Part shown: positions 25,770-34,200 of the stretch, piece by piece
How the letters are laid out: the number at the start of each line of letters is the position of its first letter
How positions within the stretch are numbered: position 1 is the first letter of the stretch
Assembly (NCBI GenBank): GCA_963204725.1
Contig: CAUJHH010000068.1
Location: 1 to 42,574 of the forward strand
Length of the DNA stretch: 42,574 nt
Source of the DNA: Planctomycetota bacterium
GTDB lineage: Bacteria > Planctomycetota > Phycisphaerae > Phycisphaerales > UBA1924
Reading direction: 5' to 3'
The notes under the pieces: model-generated
Told to the model about the DNA's origin: nothing
What the model saw: only the letters and a program-made list of their open reading frames with translations
Databases searched by the model: none
Translations under genes and position numbers: made by a program

Positions 25770-26651
25770 ATGACCCCACTCCAAGCCGTCATCCTCGGAC
25801 TCGTCGAAGGGATCACCGAGTATCTCCCGGTCAGCTCCACCGGCCACCTCATCCTCGCCGCCGCCTTCCTCAAGCTCGACGACCCCAGCGTCAAGTCCTC
25901 CGTCGATGCCTTCAACATCGTCATCCAGGGCGGCGCGATCCTCGCCGTCCTCGGCCTCTACTTCCCGCGCGTCCTCTCCATGCTCAAGGGCCTCGCCGGC
26001 AAGGACAAGGCCGGACTGCGCCTGGCCATCAACATCCTCATCGCATTCGCCCCCGCCGCCGTCCTCGGCGTCCTCCTCGACGACTGGATCAGCTCCAGGC
26101 TCTTCTCGCCCGGCCCCGTCATCGCGGCCCTCGTCGTCGGCGGCATCTACATGATCGCCCTCGACATCTGGCGAAAGAAGAAGTTCGCACCCAGCGCACC
26201 CTCCGCCAACGCCCAATCGGGCCTCGGCATCGACGACCTCACCCCCATGAAATCCCTCTTCATCGGGTTCATGCAGTGCTTCGCCATGTGGCCCGGCACC
26301 AGCCGCTCCATGATGACCATCACCGGCGGCGTCATGACCGGTCTCCGCCCCGCGCAAGCCGCGGAATTCAGCTTCCTCCTCGGCCTCCCCACCCTCGGCG
26401 GCGCATGCTGCTACAAGCTCCTGAAGAACCTCAAGCACGCCTCCGAGACCGGCGAGCCCAATCTCTTTGAGCAGCTCGGCTATCTCCCCGTCATCCTCGG
26501 CATCCTCGTTGCCGCGATCTCCGCCGCCCTCGCCGTCAAATGGCTCGTCGGCTTCCTCAACAAACACGGCCTGACCCCGTTCGGCATCTACCGAATCCTG
26601 CTGGGCGTGCTGCTGGGGACCCTCGTTCTGGCCGATATCGTCAGGTTCTGA
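25770..26651 (+). CDS. uppP: undecaprenyl-diphosphatase
   Basis: A 293-residue polytopic membrane enzyme that dephosphorylates undecaprenyl pyrophosphate, recycling the lipid carrier for cell-wall and glycan synthesis. Signature motifs: LGLVEGITEYLPVSSTGH near the N-terminus and MWPGTSRSMMTITGG near residue 175. Around eight hydrophobic segments are visible. ATG 25770 matches the family N-terminus; ATG 25746 would add 8 residues coded by repeat-like DNA. No ribosome site stands out at either. It may bear on bacitracin resistance. Confidence 0.95.
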   Translation: MTPLQAVILGLVEGITEYLPVSSTGHLILAAAFLKLDDPSVKSSVDAFNIVIQGGAILAVLGLYFPRVLSMLKGLAGKDKAGLRLAINILIAFAPAAVLGVLLDDWISSRLFSPGPVIAALVVGGIYMIALDIWRKKKFAPSAPSANAQSGLGIDDLTPMKSLFIGFMQCFAMWPGTSRSMMTITGGVMTGLRPAQAAEFSFLLGLPTLGGACCYKLLKNLKHASETGEPNLFEQLGYLPVILGILVAAISAALAVKWLVGFLNKHGLTPFGIYRILLGVLLGTLVLADIVRF

Positions 26652-26722
26652 GCCGGCGGATCGTGCGAGCGAGCCCGCGCCACGCTCGCCACTAAGATCC
26701 CATACCGCCCGGGAGCCCACTC

Positions 26723-28006
26723 GTGACCGCAACGGCCCAGCACCCAACCTCAGCCGCCGTCCCGACCTCCTTCCCCAAGGACAAGATCAAGATCCTCCTT
26801 CTCGAGAGCATCCACCCGCGTGGTGTCGAGATCCTCCGCGCCGAGGGATTCCACGTCGAGACCCACGCCAAGGCCCTCGAGGGCGACGCGCTCCTGAAAG
26901 CCATCTCCGATGCCCACGTCCTGGGCATCCGCTCCAAGAGCGCGATCACGCGCGACGTCCTCGCCGCCGCCCCGCGCCTCCTCACCATCGGTTGCTTCTG
27001 CATCGGCACGAATCAGGTCGACACCGGCGACGCCTGCGCCCGAGGCATCCCCGTCTTCAACAGCCCCTTCAGCAACACCCGCTCCGTCGCGGAACTCACC
27101 ATCGCCGAGGTGATCTCGCTCCATCGCGGGCTGGTCGACAAGTCCGTCGGCCTCCACAAGGGCGACTGGGACAAGTCCGCCACCGGAGCCCACGAGATCC
27201 GAGGCCGCACCATCGGCATCATCGGCTACGGCCACATCGGCTCGCAGGTCTCCGTCCTTGCCGAGGCCATGGGCATGCGCGTCCTCTTCTACGACATCTC
27301 CCCAAAGCTCGCCTACGGCAACGCCCGACAGGTCCGGACCCTCGCCGAACTCCTCGCCGAGTGCGACGTCCTGACCGTCCATGTCCCCGCCAGCAGCCAC
27401 ACCGACAACCTCATCGGTCGCGCCCAGATCGCGCGGATGCGCAAAGGCTCATTCCTCATCAACAACGCGCGGGGCAGTGTCGTTGCGCTCGACGCCCTCG
27501 CCGACGCCCTCCGCTCCGGCCACCTCGCGGGCGCGGCGCTCGACGTCTTCCCCGTCGAACCCGCCGGCAAGGGCGAGACCTTCGCCTCACCCGTGCAGGG
27601 CCTGAAAAACGTCATCCTCACGCCCCACATCGGCGGCAGCACCGAAGAGGCCCAGGAATCCATCGCGGTCGACGTTGTCGGCAAGCTCACCCGCTTCGTC
27701 AACAACGGCTCCACCACCGGCGCTGTTAACGTCCCCGAAGTCGACCTCCCCGAGCAGTTCCACTCCGATGGCGATGTCGAACGGCGAACCCATCGCCTCC
27801 TCCACTTCCACAAGAACATCCCCGGCGTCCTCGGCCAGATCAACGCCATCACCGCCGAACTCGGCGTCAACGTCAACGCCCAGTACCTCCGCACCAACGA
27901 GCAGATCGGCTACGTCGTCCTCGACGTCGACCCCTCCGACGCTCCCTCCCTCGACGACCGCCTGAGGAAAGTGCCCGAAACGATCCGCGTCCGTGCACTG
28001 TGGTGA
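26723..28006 (+). CDS. serA: D-3-phosphoglycerate dehydrogenase
   Basis: A 427-residue NAD-dependent enzyme that oxidises 3-phosphoglycerate in the first step of serine synthesis. Motifs: IRSKSAIT, the NAD loop GIIGYGHIGSQV, NNARGSVVALDAL, DVFPVEP and the catalytic-histidine motif LTPHIGGSTEEAQ. The C-terminus is a single ACT domain (HFHKNIPGVLGQINAIT...), as in the short E. coli-type enzyme. An N-terminal extension of about 20 residues is rich in Ala/Pro/Thr. GTG start with a GGAG site. The hydrolase gene follows after only 23 bases. Confidence 0.96.
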   Translation: MTATAQHPTSAAVPTSFPKDKIKILLLESIHPRGVEILRAEGFHVETHAKALEGDALLKAISDAHVLGIRSKSAITRDVLAAAPRLLTIGCFCIGTNQVDTGDACARGIPVFNSPFSNTRSVAELTIAEVISLHRGLVDKSVGLHKGDWDKSATGAHEIRGRTIGIIGYGHIGSQVSVLAEAMGMRVLFYDISPKLAYGNARQVRTLAELLAECDVLTVHVPASSHTDNLIGRAQIARMRKGSFLINNARGSVVALDALADALRSGHLAGAALDVFPVEPAGKGETFASPVQGLKNVILTPHIGGSTEEAQESIAVDVVGKLTRFVNNGSTTGAVNVPEVDLPEQFHSDGDVERRTHRLLHFHKNIPGVLGQINAITAELGVNVNAQYLRTNEQIGYVVLDVDPSDAPSLDDRLRKVPETIRVRALW

Positions 28007-28029
28007 GCACTCGCCGGTAACCTCATGCG

Positions 28030-29541
28030 ATGGCCGCCCGACCCATCCACAGCGTCACTCGACCGCTGCTCGCATGGCTCACCATCGCGCTGCTGATGTC
28101 GATGGTCTCATGGGCCGCCCTCGCCTCCCCCTTCACCATCAACGGGCGCGCTCCCCGCCGCGCCGTCATCATGCTCGCCGACGCCGCGCCCCCCGCCTGG
28201 ATCCCCGACGCACCATCCCTCCGCGCGCGCATGGGCATCGTCGCCGTTCTCGAGGGCCCCGCCATCGGCGCGCTCGACGACGCGCTCGCAGAGCGCTCCC
28301 CCGACGCGCCCCCACGCGGCACACTCACCCTCCCCCTCCCCGAGTTCACTCCCCTCCTCAATCCAACCACCACCCACACCGTCTATCTCTACCCGCCCGG
28401 CGCACCCGCAACCGCCCGCCCCGCATCCGTACCCATCATCCGATACAACGGCACCATCTCTTTCGCGGAGCCGGGGAACGACACCGAGGACGCTCGCCTC
28501 AGTCCCGATCGCTGGGCCGCGCTCACAAACATCCCCGCATCCTCACTCGACCCGCGCGCCCCCCTCGACCCCTCGCTCTTCCCGCCCGGCGAGACCATCC
28601 CGCTCGCGCCGCCGTACACATCCAGCCCCTACACCATGGACCGCGCCGGCCTCGGCGATCGACTGAACGCCGGACGCGCCACCACCATCACGCCCGCCAA
28701 CCGCGATCTCACCATCGAACACATCTTCCTCCGCCTGCCGCGCGTCCCGCCCTTCGATGCCGCCGAGGCCCTCCCCCCGCGCGGCCTGCTCCTCTGGGTC
28801 TCCGCCGTGGCGCAGGGCGAACCACCCGAGCAACTCTTCGACGCCGCCGACGCGCTCAACCTCGCCATCATCTCCCCCGCAAACTGCGGCAACGATCGCG
28901 ATGTCTCCAACAGGCTCCAAGTCACGCTCGACGCCGTCGCCACCGCCCTCGATCGCATCCCGATCGATCCAACCCGCATCTACAGCACCGGCATCTCCGG
29001 AGGCGGCCGCATCTCCTCCATGCTCCACATCTGCTTCCCCGATCTCTTCACCGGCTCCGTCCCCATCGTCGGCGTCAACTACTACGCCAAGCTCCCCGCC
29101 GGCGATGGCAAGGTCTGGCCAGAGAGCATGGCCCGCCCAAACGCAAACCGCTTCCGCCTCCTTCGCGAGCAGCGCATCGCCCCCATCTCCGGCCCTCCCG
29201 ACTTCAACTTCGCGCAGACGCAGCTCACCGTCGAACGCTTCAAGCTCGACGGCCTCGACGCCCGCTTCTTCAGTTACGACGATCAGGCCCACCACATGCC
29301 CACGCCCGCCCGCTTCACCGAGGCAATGACCTGGGTCGATGAGGCCTCCACCGCGCGCCGGGCCGAAGCCCTCGCCGAGGCAACCTCACTCCTCGAGAGC
29401 GTCGAGAAGGTCCTCGGCACCCGCGCCTCCGACGCGCTCACCAGCGCGATGCGCACACGCCTCGACCGCGCCTGCACACTCGCTCCGTGGACCGACGCCT
29501 CCGAACGCGCCGCCGCGCTCCTCGGCCTCGAGCACCACTAA
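28030..29541 (+). CDS. secreted alpha/beta hydrolase (esterase/PHB-depolymerase-like)
   Basis: A 503-residue protein with a signal peptide or anchor (about 1-34, ending ALAS). The nucleophile elbow is in YSTGISGGGRISSM (GISGG), preceded by DPTRI and a strand before it in the order seen in esterase D/PHB-depolymerase-like enzymes. A histidine in YDDQAHHMPTP could complete the triad. The N-terminal half is Pro/Ala/Thr-rich and unassigned. 23 bases after serA on the same strand. Substrate unknown. Confidence 0.78.
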   Translation: MAARPIHSVTRPLLAWLTIALLMSMVSWAALASPFTINGRAPRRAVIMLADAAPPAWIPDAPSLRARMGIVAVLEGPAIGALDDALAERSPDAPPRGTLTLPLPEFTPLLNPTTTHTVYLYPPGAPATARPASVPIIRYNGTISFAEPGNDTEDARLSPDRWAALTNIPASSLDPRAPLDPSLFPPGETIPLAPPYTSSPYTMDRAGLGDRLNAGRATTITPANRDLTIEHIFLRLPRVPPFDAAEALPPRGLLLWVSAVAQGEPPEQLFDAADALNLAIISPANCGNDRDVSNRLQVTLDAVATALDRIPIDPTRIYSTGISGGGRISSMLHICFPDLFTGSVPIVGVNYYAKLPAGDGKVWPESMARPNANRFRLLREQRIAPISGPPDFNFAQTQLTVERFKLDGLDARFFSYDDQAHHMPTPARFTEAMTWVDEASTARRAEALAEATSLLESVEKVLGTRASDALTSAMRTRLDRACTLAPWTDASERAAALLGLEHH

Positions 29542-29583
29542 GCTCTCCCACGCTGAGTCGCACGCGCGACGCGCGCCGACGAA

Positions 29584-29629
29584 GCTCACACCTTCGCCGC
29601 GTGCTCTACCGTGTAATTCGGCGATTCCT
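29584..29629 (-). pseudogene. orphan copy of the guaB 3' end
   Basis: 46 bases that match 30867-30912 at 42 positions. Read on the minus strand they encode [14 protein letters not shown] and a stop, against [14 protein letters not shown] and a stop at the end of guaB. Two of the four mismatches change only third codon positions, one is the L/V change near the stop and one is a third-position change too, so the copy looks like a guaB tail from a related allele rather than random decay. It marks one edge of the 29584-30912 segment. Confidence 0.8.
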
Positions 29630-29649
29630 CTTGGCTCAGCCGGCCGCGC

Positions 29650-30378
29650 TCACTCGCTTTGAACTCGCTCGCACGTGCCACACTCCGGGCACCTCAAGTC
29701 ACCGATGCCCGCGAGCGAGTAGCCGCACATTGCGCAGCGCCCACTCCTTCGACGGGAGCGCCCGACAATCTGCCTCCGCACCCAATTCAGACCCAACCAC
29801 GCCGCGGCGAGTATGAGCGGATTCAGCACCAACCCCGTCACTTCAGGGCGAAATGGGATCGGCGTCGTCGTGGGTGTAGTAGTGCTGTAACCAAAGGTGG
29901 TATCAGACTCGAGCACATCGGATGCGCCAACTCCCATATCCCATGGGTGGATTGATCTCACAGACGGAGTAGTCATGGCGGGCAGCCAATAGCAACGCTC
30001 GCAAGAAACCGTCACAAACGGGAACCCGCCCCACACGCTCTCACTGATGACTCTTGCCTCCGTGCTTCCGAACTTGTCCTCATAACCAAGAATCAACATG
30101 AGCCGAGAAGCACCCGGAACGTTCCACCCATGCGTCCAACCGCCGCCGAAGCGGCGCACCCTGTGATGCGGCGCGGCGACCGCAAACGCGCGATCGACCT
30201 GGCTGTAGAACACTCCGTGCGACGAGAGACGAGATTCGTGACCGAGACTCAGTTGCGGCTGGAGAACGAGCGAGGCACACAACACGCTCACGAGAACATT
30301 GAGAATGAAGAGTGCTGCGAGAAGGCGAAGGAGCCGCCCGTACCGTCGACGAATGCATTGGCTGCTCAGTCTCGACAT
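29650..30378 (-). CDS. membrane protein with C-terminal zinc ribbon
   Basis: A 242-residue protein with an N-terminal TM helix (LLRLLAALFILNVLVSVLCA), a central extracytoplasmic region, a second TM helix near 190 (LVLNPLILAAAWLGLNW) and a C-terminal zinc ribbon, CAMCGYSLAGIG and CPECG. This tail is common in Phycisphaerales membrane proteins of unknown function. Base composition looks less GC-biased than neighbouring genes. It lies within the segment bracketed by two guaB tails. Confidence 0.78.
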   Translation of the reverse strand: MSRLSSQCIRRRYGRLLRLLAALFILNVLVSVLCASLVLQPQLSLGHESRLSSHGVFYSQVDRAFAVAAPHHRVRRFGGGWTHGWNVPGASRLMLILGYEDKFGSTEARVISESVWGGFPFVTVSCERCYWLPAMTTPSVRSIHPWDMGVGASDVLESDTTFGYSTTTPTTTPIPFRPEVTGLVLNPLILAAAWLGLNWVRRQIVGRSRRRSGRCAMCGYSLAGIGDLRCPECGTCERVQSE

Positions 30379-30440
30379 CCGACGCTCCAGCGTGCCGCGG
30401 GATTCGACCCAAGCAGCTCGCCTTCCTCATCTTCCCGACA

Positions 30441-30866
30441 TCACGCCTGTGGCGGCGCCGCCCCATGGACAAGTAAACCACCACGCCCTGACGCCACAAT
30501 GCAGCCGCCGGGATAGCCGACGCGCCACGCCTCGTACCCTGAGGAGCAGACGAGGAGTTCCAAGGCGAAGCCGCCCGAGAAGCATAGTGTGAGGTCGCAG
30601 ATGCACTCTCGGAGGTCCACCCGTTCCAGGACCCTGCCCGCAAGCCTCGCATTCACACACTCGGCACCCTCGACTGGAGTGGGCAGCCCGAACTGCTGCC
30701 CGTCGTCCTCACGCGTGACGAGAAGCCGGTCGTCCTTGAGCAGTCGCCATTGGCACTCGACGGTTATGACGATTCCTTCGCCAAGCATGAATCGCCACTC
30801 GTGGCCATCCCGCAAGGCCTCGCGAAATGCCAGCTGGGCGAGCCATGTCATGCAAGGCGATGACAT
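30441..30866 (-). CDS. small soluble protein, DUF6188/immunity-like
   Basis: A 141-residue protein with two similar beta-rich halves: an LGEGIVITVECQW strand pattern, then LAGRVLERVDL...LTLCFSGGFALELL and GYEAWRV. This layout (L.G...V...DL.L.F..G..L.L....YE.W) resembles DUF6188-type proteins often found as immunity-like accessories. The assignment is tentative. The ATG follows the guaB stop by 2 bases and lies directly at the edge of the 46-bp repeat. A longer open frame reaching 31700 is only antiphase sequence within guaB. Confidence 0.6.
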   Translation of the reverse strand: MSSPCMTWLAQLAFREALRDGHEWRFMLGEGIVITVECQWRLLKDDRLLVTREDDGQQFGLPTPVEGAECVNARLAGRVLERVDLRECICDLTLCFSGGFALELLVCSSGYEAWRVGYPGGCIVASGRGGLLVHGAAPPQA

Positions 30867-30912
30867 GCTCACAACTTCGCCGCGTGCTCCACCGTGTAGT
30901 TCGGTGATTCCT
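30867..30912. repeat. guaB-end copy of the 46-bp direct repeat
   Basis: The partner of 29584-29629 (42 of 46 matches, same orientation). It covers the last 14 codons and the stop of guaB. The two copies bracket about 1.24 kb with two genes. Confidence 0.8.
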
Positions 30913-32515
30913 TCGTGATCCGGATATCGTGCGGATGGTTCTCCACCACCGTCGCCCCGCTCACGCGGCAGAACCGCGACTCGGCCCGAAACTGCTCGAT
31001 CGTGCGGCACCCGCAATATCCCATCGCCGAACGCAGCCCGCCCACCAACTGGTACACGAACTCCGCCAGCGTCCCGCGATACGCGACCAGCCCCTCGACA
31101 CCCTCCGGCACAAACTTGATCTGCTGCTTCCCGTCCGCTCCGATCTTCTCCGCCTGGCGATACCGATCCGCGGAGCCCGCCGCCATCGCCCCCTCGGATC
31201 CCATCCCGCGGTACGCCTTGTACCGCCGACCGCCGGAGATCACCGACTCGCCCGGCGACTCGTCCAGACCCGCAAAGAGCGAGCCCATCATCACCGAGCT
31301 CGCGCCCGCCGCGATCGCCTTGGCAATATCCCCCGAGAGCCGAATCCCGCCGTCGGCGATCACCGGCACATCGGTCCCCTTCGCCCCCTCCACCGCCGAC
31401 ATGATCGCCGTGATCTGCGGAACGCCCACACCCGTCACCACCCGCGTGGTGCAGATCGATCCCGGCCCGATGCCGACCTTGATCGCGTCCGCCCCCGCCT
31501 TGATCAGATCTCGCGCCGCCTCCACCGTCGCGATATTCCCCGCGATCACCTGGATGTCGTGCTTCTCCTTGATCGCCTTCACCGTCCGCAGCACATTCAC
31601 CGAGTGGCCGTGCGCCGTATCGACCGTGATCACGTCCACATCCGCAGCGAGCAGCGCCTCGACCCGGTCGTACTGATCGACACCCACCGCCGCCCCGCAC
31701 ATGAGCCGCCCGCGTCCGTCGCGGCTCGCTCTCGGAAACTGGCTCTGCCGATCAACATCCCGCATCGTGATCAACCCCGCGAGGTTGAACGACCTGTCCA
31801 CCAGCAGCAGCTTCTCCACCTTCGAGTGGTTCAGGATCGTCTCGGCCTCAGAGAGCGTCGTTCCCGGTGTCGCCGTGACAAGCCCCTCCTTCGTCATCAG
31901 GTCCCGCACCAGCGTCGTCTCGTCATCGGCAAACTTCAGATCGCGCCGCGTCAGGATCCCGATCAACTTCCCCTTGGAGCGGAGATCGACCGACCCGTCC
32001 TCCGTCACCGGAAACCCGCTGACATTGTGCTGACGCATCAACTGCTTGGCCCGCGCCACCGTGTCGCTCGGCCCCAGCGTGATCGGATCGGCGATGATGC
32101 CGTTCGCCGAACGCTTCACCTTCGCGACCTCGCGCGCCTGCGCCTCCACCGACAAGTTCTTGTGGATGATCCCGATCCCGCCCTCCTGCGCCAGCGCGAT
32201 CGCGAGCGCGGACTCCGTCACCGTGTCCATCGGCGCCGAGATCAACGGGATGTTCAGCGTGATCGAACGCGTCAGCCGCGTCGACGTGTCCGCATCACCC
32301 GGCATCACATCGCTGAAACGCGGGATCAGCAGCACATCATCGAATGTGACGCCCTCCGCAACGATCTTCGGGTGCGACTGCCACGTCACCAGCGGCGTGC
32401 CCGATGGCTGCGAGGGCGGTGCGACCGGGGCAGCACCCGAACGGGCGGAAGCACCGGCACCCGGCTGGGGGTCGGCGGTGGAACGATCGTCGGGCCGAGT
32501 TGAGAGGGTCGCCAT
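30869..32515 (-). CDS. guaB: IMP dehydrogenase
   Basis: A 548-residue enzyme that oxidises IMP to XMP, the committed step to guanine nucleotides. It shows [20 protein letters not shown] near residue 55, two CBS domains in the middle ([16 protein letters not shown] and [15 protein letters not shown]), DTAHGHS, the catalytic-cysteine loop [15 protein letters not shown] and the C-terminal flap region RGMGSEGAM. The first 45 or so residues are a Pro/Ala/Ser-rich extension not found in E. coli GuaB. The ATG at 32515 is chosen because sequence upstream is frame noise. The 3' end is duplicated at 29584-29629. Confidence 0.96.
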   Translation of the reverse strand: MATLSTRPDDRSTADPQPGAGASARSGAAPVAPPSQPSGTPLVTWQSHPKIVAEGVTFDDVLLIPRFSDVMPGDADTSTRLTRSITLNIPLISAPMDTVTESALAIALAQEGGIGIIHKNLSVEAQAREVAKVKRSANGIIADPITLGPSDTVARAKQLMRQHNVSGFPVTEDGSVDLRSKGKLIGILTRRDLKFADDETTLVRDLMTKEGLVTATPGTTLSEAETILNHSKVEKLLLVDRSFNLAGLITMRDVDRQSQFPRASRDGRGRLMCGAAVGVDQYDRVEALLAADVDVITVDTAHGHSVNVLRTVKAIKEKHDIQVIAGNIATVEAARDLIKAGADAIKVGIGPGSICTTRVVTGVGVPQITAIMSAVEGAKGTDVPVIADGGIRLSGDIAKAIAAGASSVMMGSLFAGLDESPGESVISGGRRYKAYRGMGSEGAMAAGSADRYRQAEKIGADGKQQIKFVPEGVEGLVAYRGTLAEFVYQLVGGLRSAMGYCGCRTIEQFRAESRFCRVSGATVVENHPHDIRITKESPNYTVEHAAKL

Positions 32516-32592
32516 AGATGAGGGTAGAGGGCGATCCCCGTTGGTCAAGGTCGCGCCGACAGGCCCCGGAGCCGCAGATCGGCCCTGCTCCG

Positions 32593-32841
32593 TCAGGAAT
32601 CGTCGGTCGGCGGCAGGTGCGCGCCTCGGTTGGTGCGCTGCTCCTTGGGCTTGCCTGCTTCCGGGTTCTTCCGAATCGAAGGCGAACCCTGAGCGGGGTT
32701 GTGCTTCACAAGTTGCTCGTGCAGCGTGTGGGGGGCGACCTTGGTCGGCTCGTTCGGCCGTCCGATCGTGTCGGGCCTCACGCCGCGCCTGGCGTCGTTG
32801 TCGCGTTTGGGTGCCATCCAATCAGTCTGCCGGCGCGCCAT
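32593..32841 (-). CDS. small hydrophilic hypothetical protein
   Basis: 82 codons beginning MARRQTDWMAPKRDNDARR, rich in Lys, Arg, Pro, Asn and Gln, with no TM helix. No family recognised. There is no competing gene on the other strand, and amino-acid use is not that of a shadow frame, but proof is weak. It sits between guaB and the small membrane protein cluster on the same strand. Confidence 0.45.
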   Translation of the reverse strand: MARRQTDWMAPKRDNDARRGVRPDTIGRPNEPTKVAPHTLHEQLVKHNPAQGSPSIRKNPEAGKPKEQRTNRGAHLPPTDDS

Positions 32842-32887
32842 GAGCAGCCGGTGACACGCTCGTGAAATATCGCTCAGCGAGCAGAGA

Positions 32888-33124
32888 TCAACCGGCCCGG
32901 GGCGGCTCTCCGGCCTTGATGAGCCGCTCGCCCTCCTCCGCAGTCATGGAGCCCTCTGCGACGTAGGCCGCAATCTCCCGACGCGAGCGTTCGCGGGCGG
33001 TCCCGAGAACCATCGACCGCACGAAACTGAACACGATCGCGGTCAGTGCGATGACAACACCGCCGATGAGCACAATCTCTTTTTCGTCGACAGCAGCAAG
33101 TGTGAGAAGCATGTCTTGGTTCAT
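32888..33124 (-). CDS. small membrane protein, SHOCT-like motif (paralogue 4)
   Basis: 78 residues. One TM helix (about 17-38, IVLIGGVVIALTAIVFSF) is followed by the conserved cytoplasmic-type motif RERSRREIAAYVAEGSMTAEEGERLIKAG. The helix-turn-helix R-EIAAYVAEGxITPEEAERLL pattern is like SHOCT oligomerisation motifs. Last gene of a four-member paralogous run on the minus strand. Function unknown. Confidence 0.82.
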   Translation of the reverse strand: MNQDMLLTLAAVDEKEIVLIGGVVIALTAIVFSFVRSMVLGTARERSRREIAAYVAEGSMTAEEGERLIKAGEPPRAG

Positions 33125-33184
33125 GGTTGGGCCTTCAGCGTGGATGAGAGTGGGAACGAGTCCGGCGAGTTCCGGAGCCAGGGG

Positions 33185-33424
33185 TCAGCAGCAGCCGCCC
33201 TGCCGCGCCTTCGCCGGGCCCGCCTTCAAAAGCCGCTCCGCCTCCTCGGGGGAGATGGTTCCCTCGGCCACGTACGCCGCGATCTCCCGACGCGTCTGCT
33301 CCATGGCGCGAGAGCTCATCATCATCCGAAGATTCACGATCACGATGGCGACCACCGCGACGACGGCGGTGCCGACGAGAGCGACAACAGGAATGGCCTC
33401 CGCCATGCTTGCAAGTGTGTACAA
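33185..33424 (-). CDS. small membrane protein, SHOCT-like motif (paralogue 3)
   Basis: 79 residues with one TM helix (VVALVGTAVVAVVAIVIVNL) and REIAAYVAEGTISPEEAERLLKAG, then a Cys-ending tail (GGCC). The TTG at 33424 has a CGGAG site, and its N-terminus (LYTLASMAEAIPVVAL) lines up with LLTLAAVDEKEIVLIG of the next paralogue, so it is preferred to the ATG at 33406. 60 bases before paralogue 4, same strand. Confidence 0.8.
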   Translation of the reverse strand: MYTLASMAEAIPVVALVGTAVVAVVAIVIVNLRMMMSSRAMEQTRREIAAYVAEGTISPEEAERLLKAGPAKARQGGCC

Positions 33425-33466
33425 AGCAATGCTCCGTAGAAGGGTGTTTGCGAAAGAGGAAGTGGC

Positions 33467-33859
33467 CTATGCGTTCGCGGCATGCGCGCCCGATCCGCCC
33501 CGCGCCGGACCCGCCCGAACCGTGACCGAGAAGCCCTCGTCCCCCATGATCTTGGACGCCGTCTCCACGTCGATCTCTTCCTCAGCGATAAGGTCCGCGA
33601 GCCGATCGCGAAGATTCGATCGCCGCTGCGACTCGAGCAGATGCCCCGCCTCGGCCGCAGAGATCGAGCCCTCCGCCACATACGCCGCGATCTCCCGCGC
33701 CGTCCGCTCACGCTGGTGCGACTTGTACATCGAGTCGACCGTAGAGAACATGATCCAGATGGTGAAGAACACCGCCACAACGATCACAACCGACAGCCCT
33801 ATCGACTGCGGAAAGAACGCCAGCGTCTGAGGCATCATCGAAGAGAGTCCCGTATCCAT
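33467..33859 (-). CDS. small membrane protein, SHOCT-like motif plus extension (paralogue 2)
   Basis: 130 residues. One TM helix (LSVVIVVAVFFTIWIMF), then RERTAREIAAYVAEGSISAAEAGHLLES and an extra C-terminal part that contains a second, weaker repeat (DRLADLIAEEEIDVETASKIM) and a short tail, so it looks like a duplicated motif. ATG 33859 has a GAGGT site. 42 bases before paralogue 3 and 8 bases after paralogue 1. Confidence 0.82.
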   Translation of the reverse strand: MDTGLSSMMPQTLAFFPQSIGLSVVIVVAVFFTIWIMFSTVDSMYKSHQRERTAREIAAYVAEGSISAAEAGHLLESQRRSNLRDRLADLIAEEEIDVETASKIMGDEGFSVTVRAGPARGGSGAHAANA

Positions 33860-33867
33860 ACCGCACC

Positions 33868-34107
33868 TCACATGCAACTGTTGGGCGTCTTTGCCTTCAG
33901 GATCCGCTCCGCCTGCTCCGGCGTGATCGTCCCCTCAGACAGATACGCCGCCAGCTCCCGACGCGTCCGTTCACGAGAGATGAACTTCAATGCAGACCCG
34001 ATCGAGCCGCACACGATCGCCGTCACCGCCACAGCCCCCATCATCAGCGGCATCAGCACGTCCTCGTCAAGAAACCGGTCCAGTATGCTCTGCAGTTCGG
34101 GGTCCAT
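33868..34107 (-). CDS. small membrane protein, SHOCT-like motif (paralogue 1)
   Basis: 79 residues, first gene of the run. An acidic N-terminus (MDPELQSILDRFLDED), one TM helix (LMPLMMGAVAVTAIVCGSIG) and SRERTRRELAAYLSEGTITPEQAERILKA. GGAG ribosome site before ATG 34107. Divergent from the decarboxylase gene across 93 bases that contain an inverted repeat. Confidence 0.82.
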   Translation of the reverse strand: MDPELQSILDRFLDEDVLMPLMMGAVAVTAIVCGSIGSALKFISRERTRRELAAYLSEGTITPEQAERILKAKTPNSCM

Positions 34108-34151
34108 TGGCGGCTCCACGGAAGAGTGAGGGCAGATTCCCCTCACAGTCT

Positions 34152-34180
34152 ACTTCTGTTGGGAGTTCGAGCACAGAAGT
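34152..34180. promoter_or_regulatory. operator-like inverted repeat with overlapping -10 box
   Basis: ACTTCTGT (34152-34159) and its perfect complement ACAGAAGT (34173-34180) with 13 bases between them, giving a centre-to-centre spacing of 21 bp, two DNA turns. It sits in the divergent region between the small-membrane-protein run and the decarboxylase gene. TAGACT (minus strand, 34147-34152), a fair -10 box for the minus-strand genes, touches its left arm. A dimeric repressor site is a reasonable guess. Confidence 0.5.
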
Positions 34181-34200
34181 TTCGCCGCTACGCTCACGCA

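Noticed and set aside
30867..31700. Extension of the DUF6188-like frame into guaB
   Set aside because: This part is a Gly/Arg/Asp-rich antiphase reading of guaB, not a protein.
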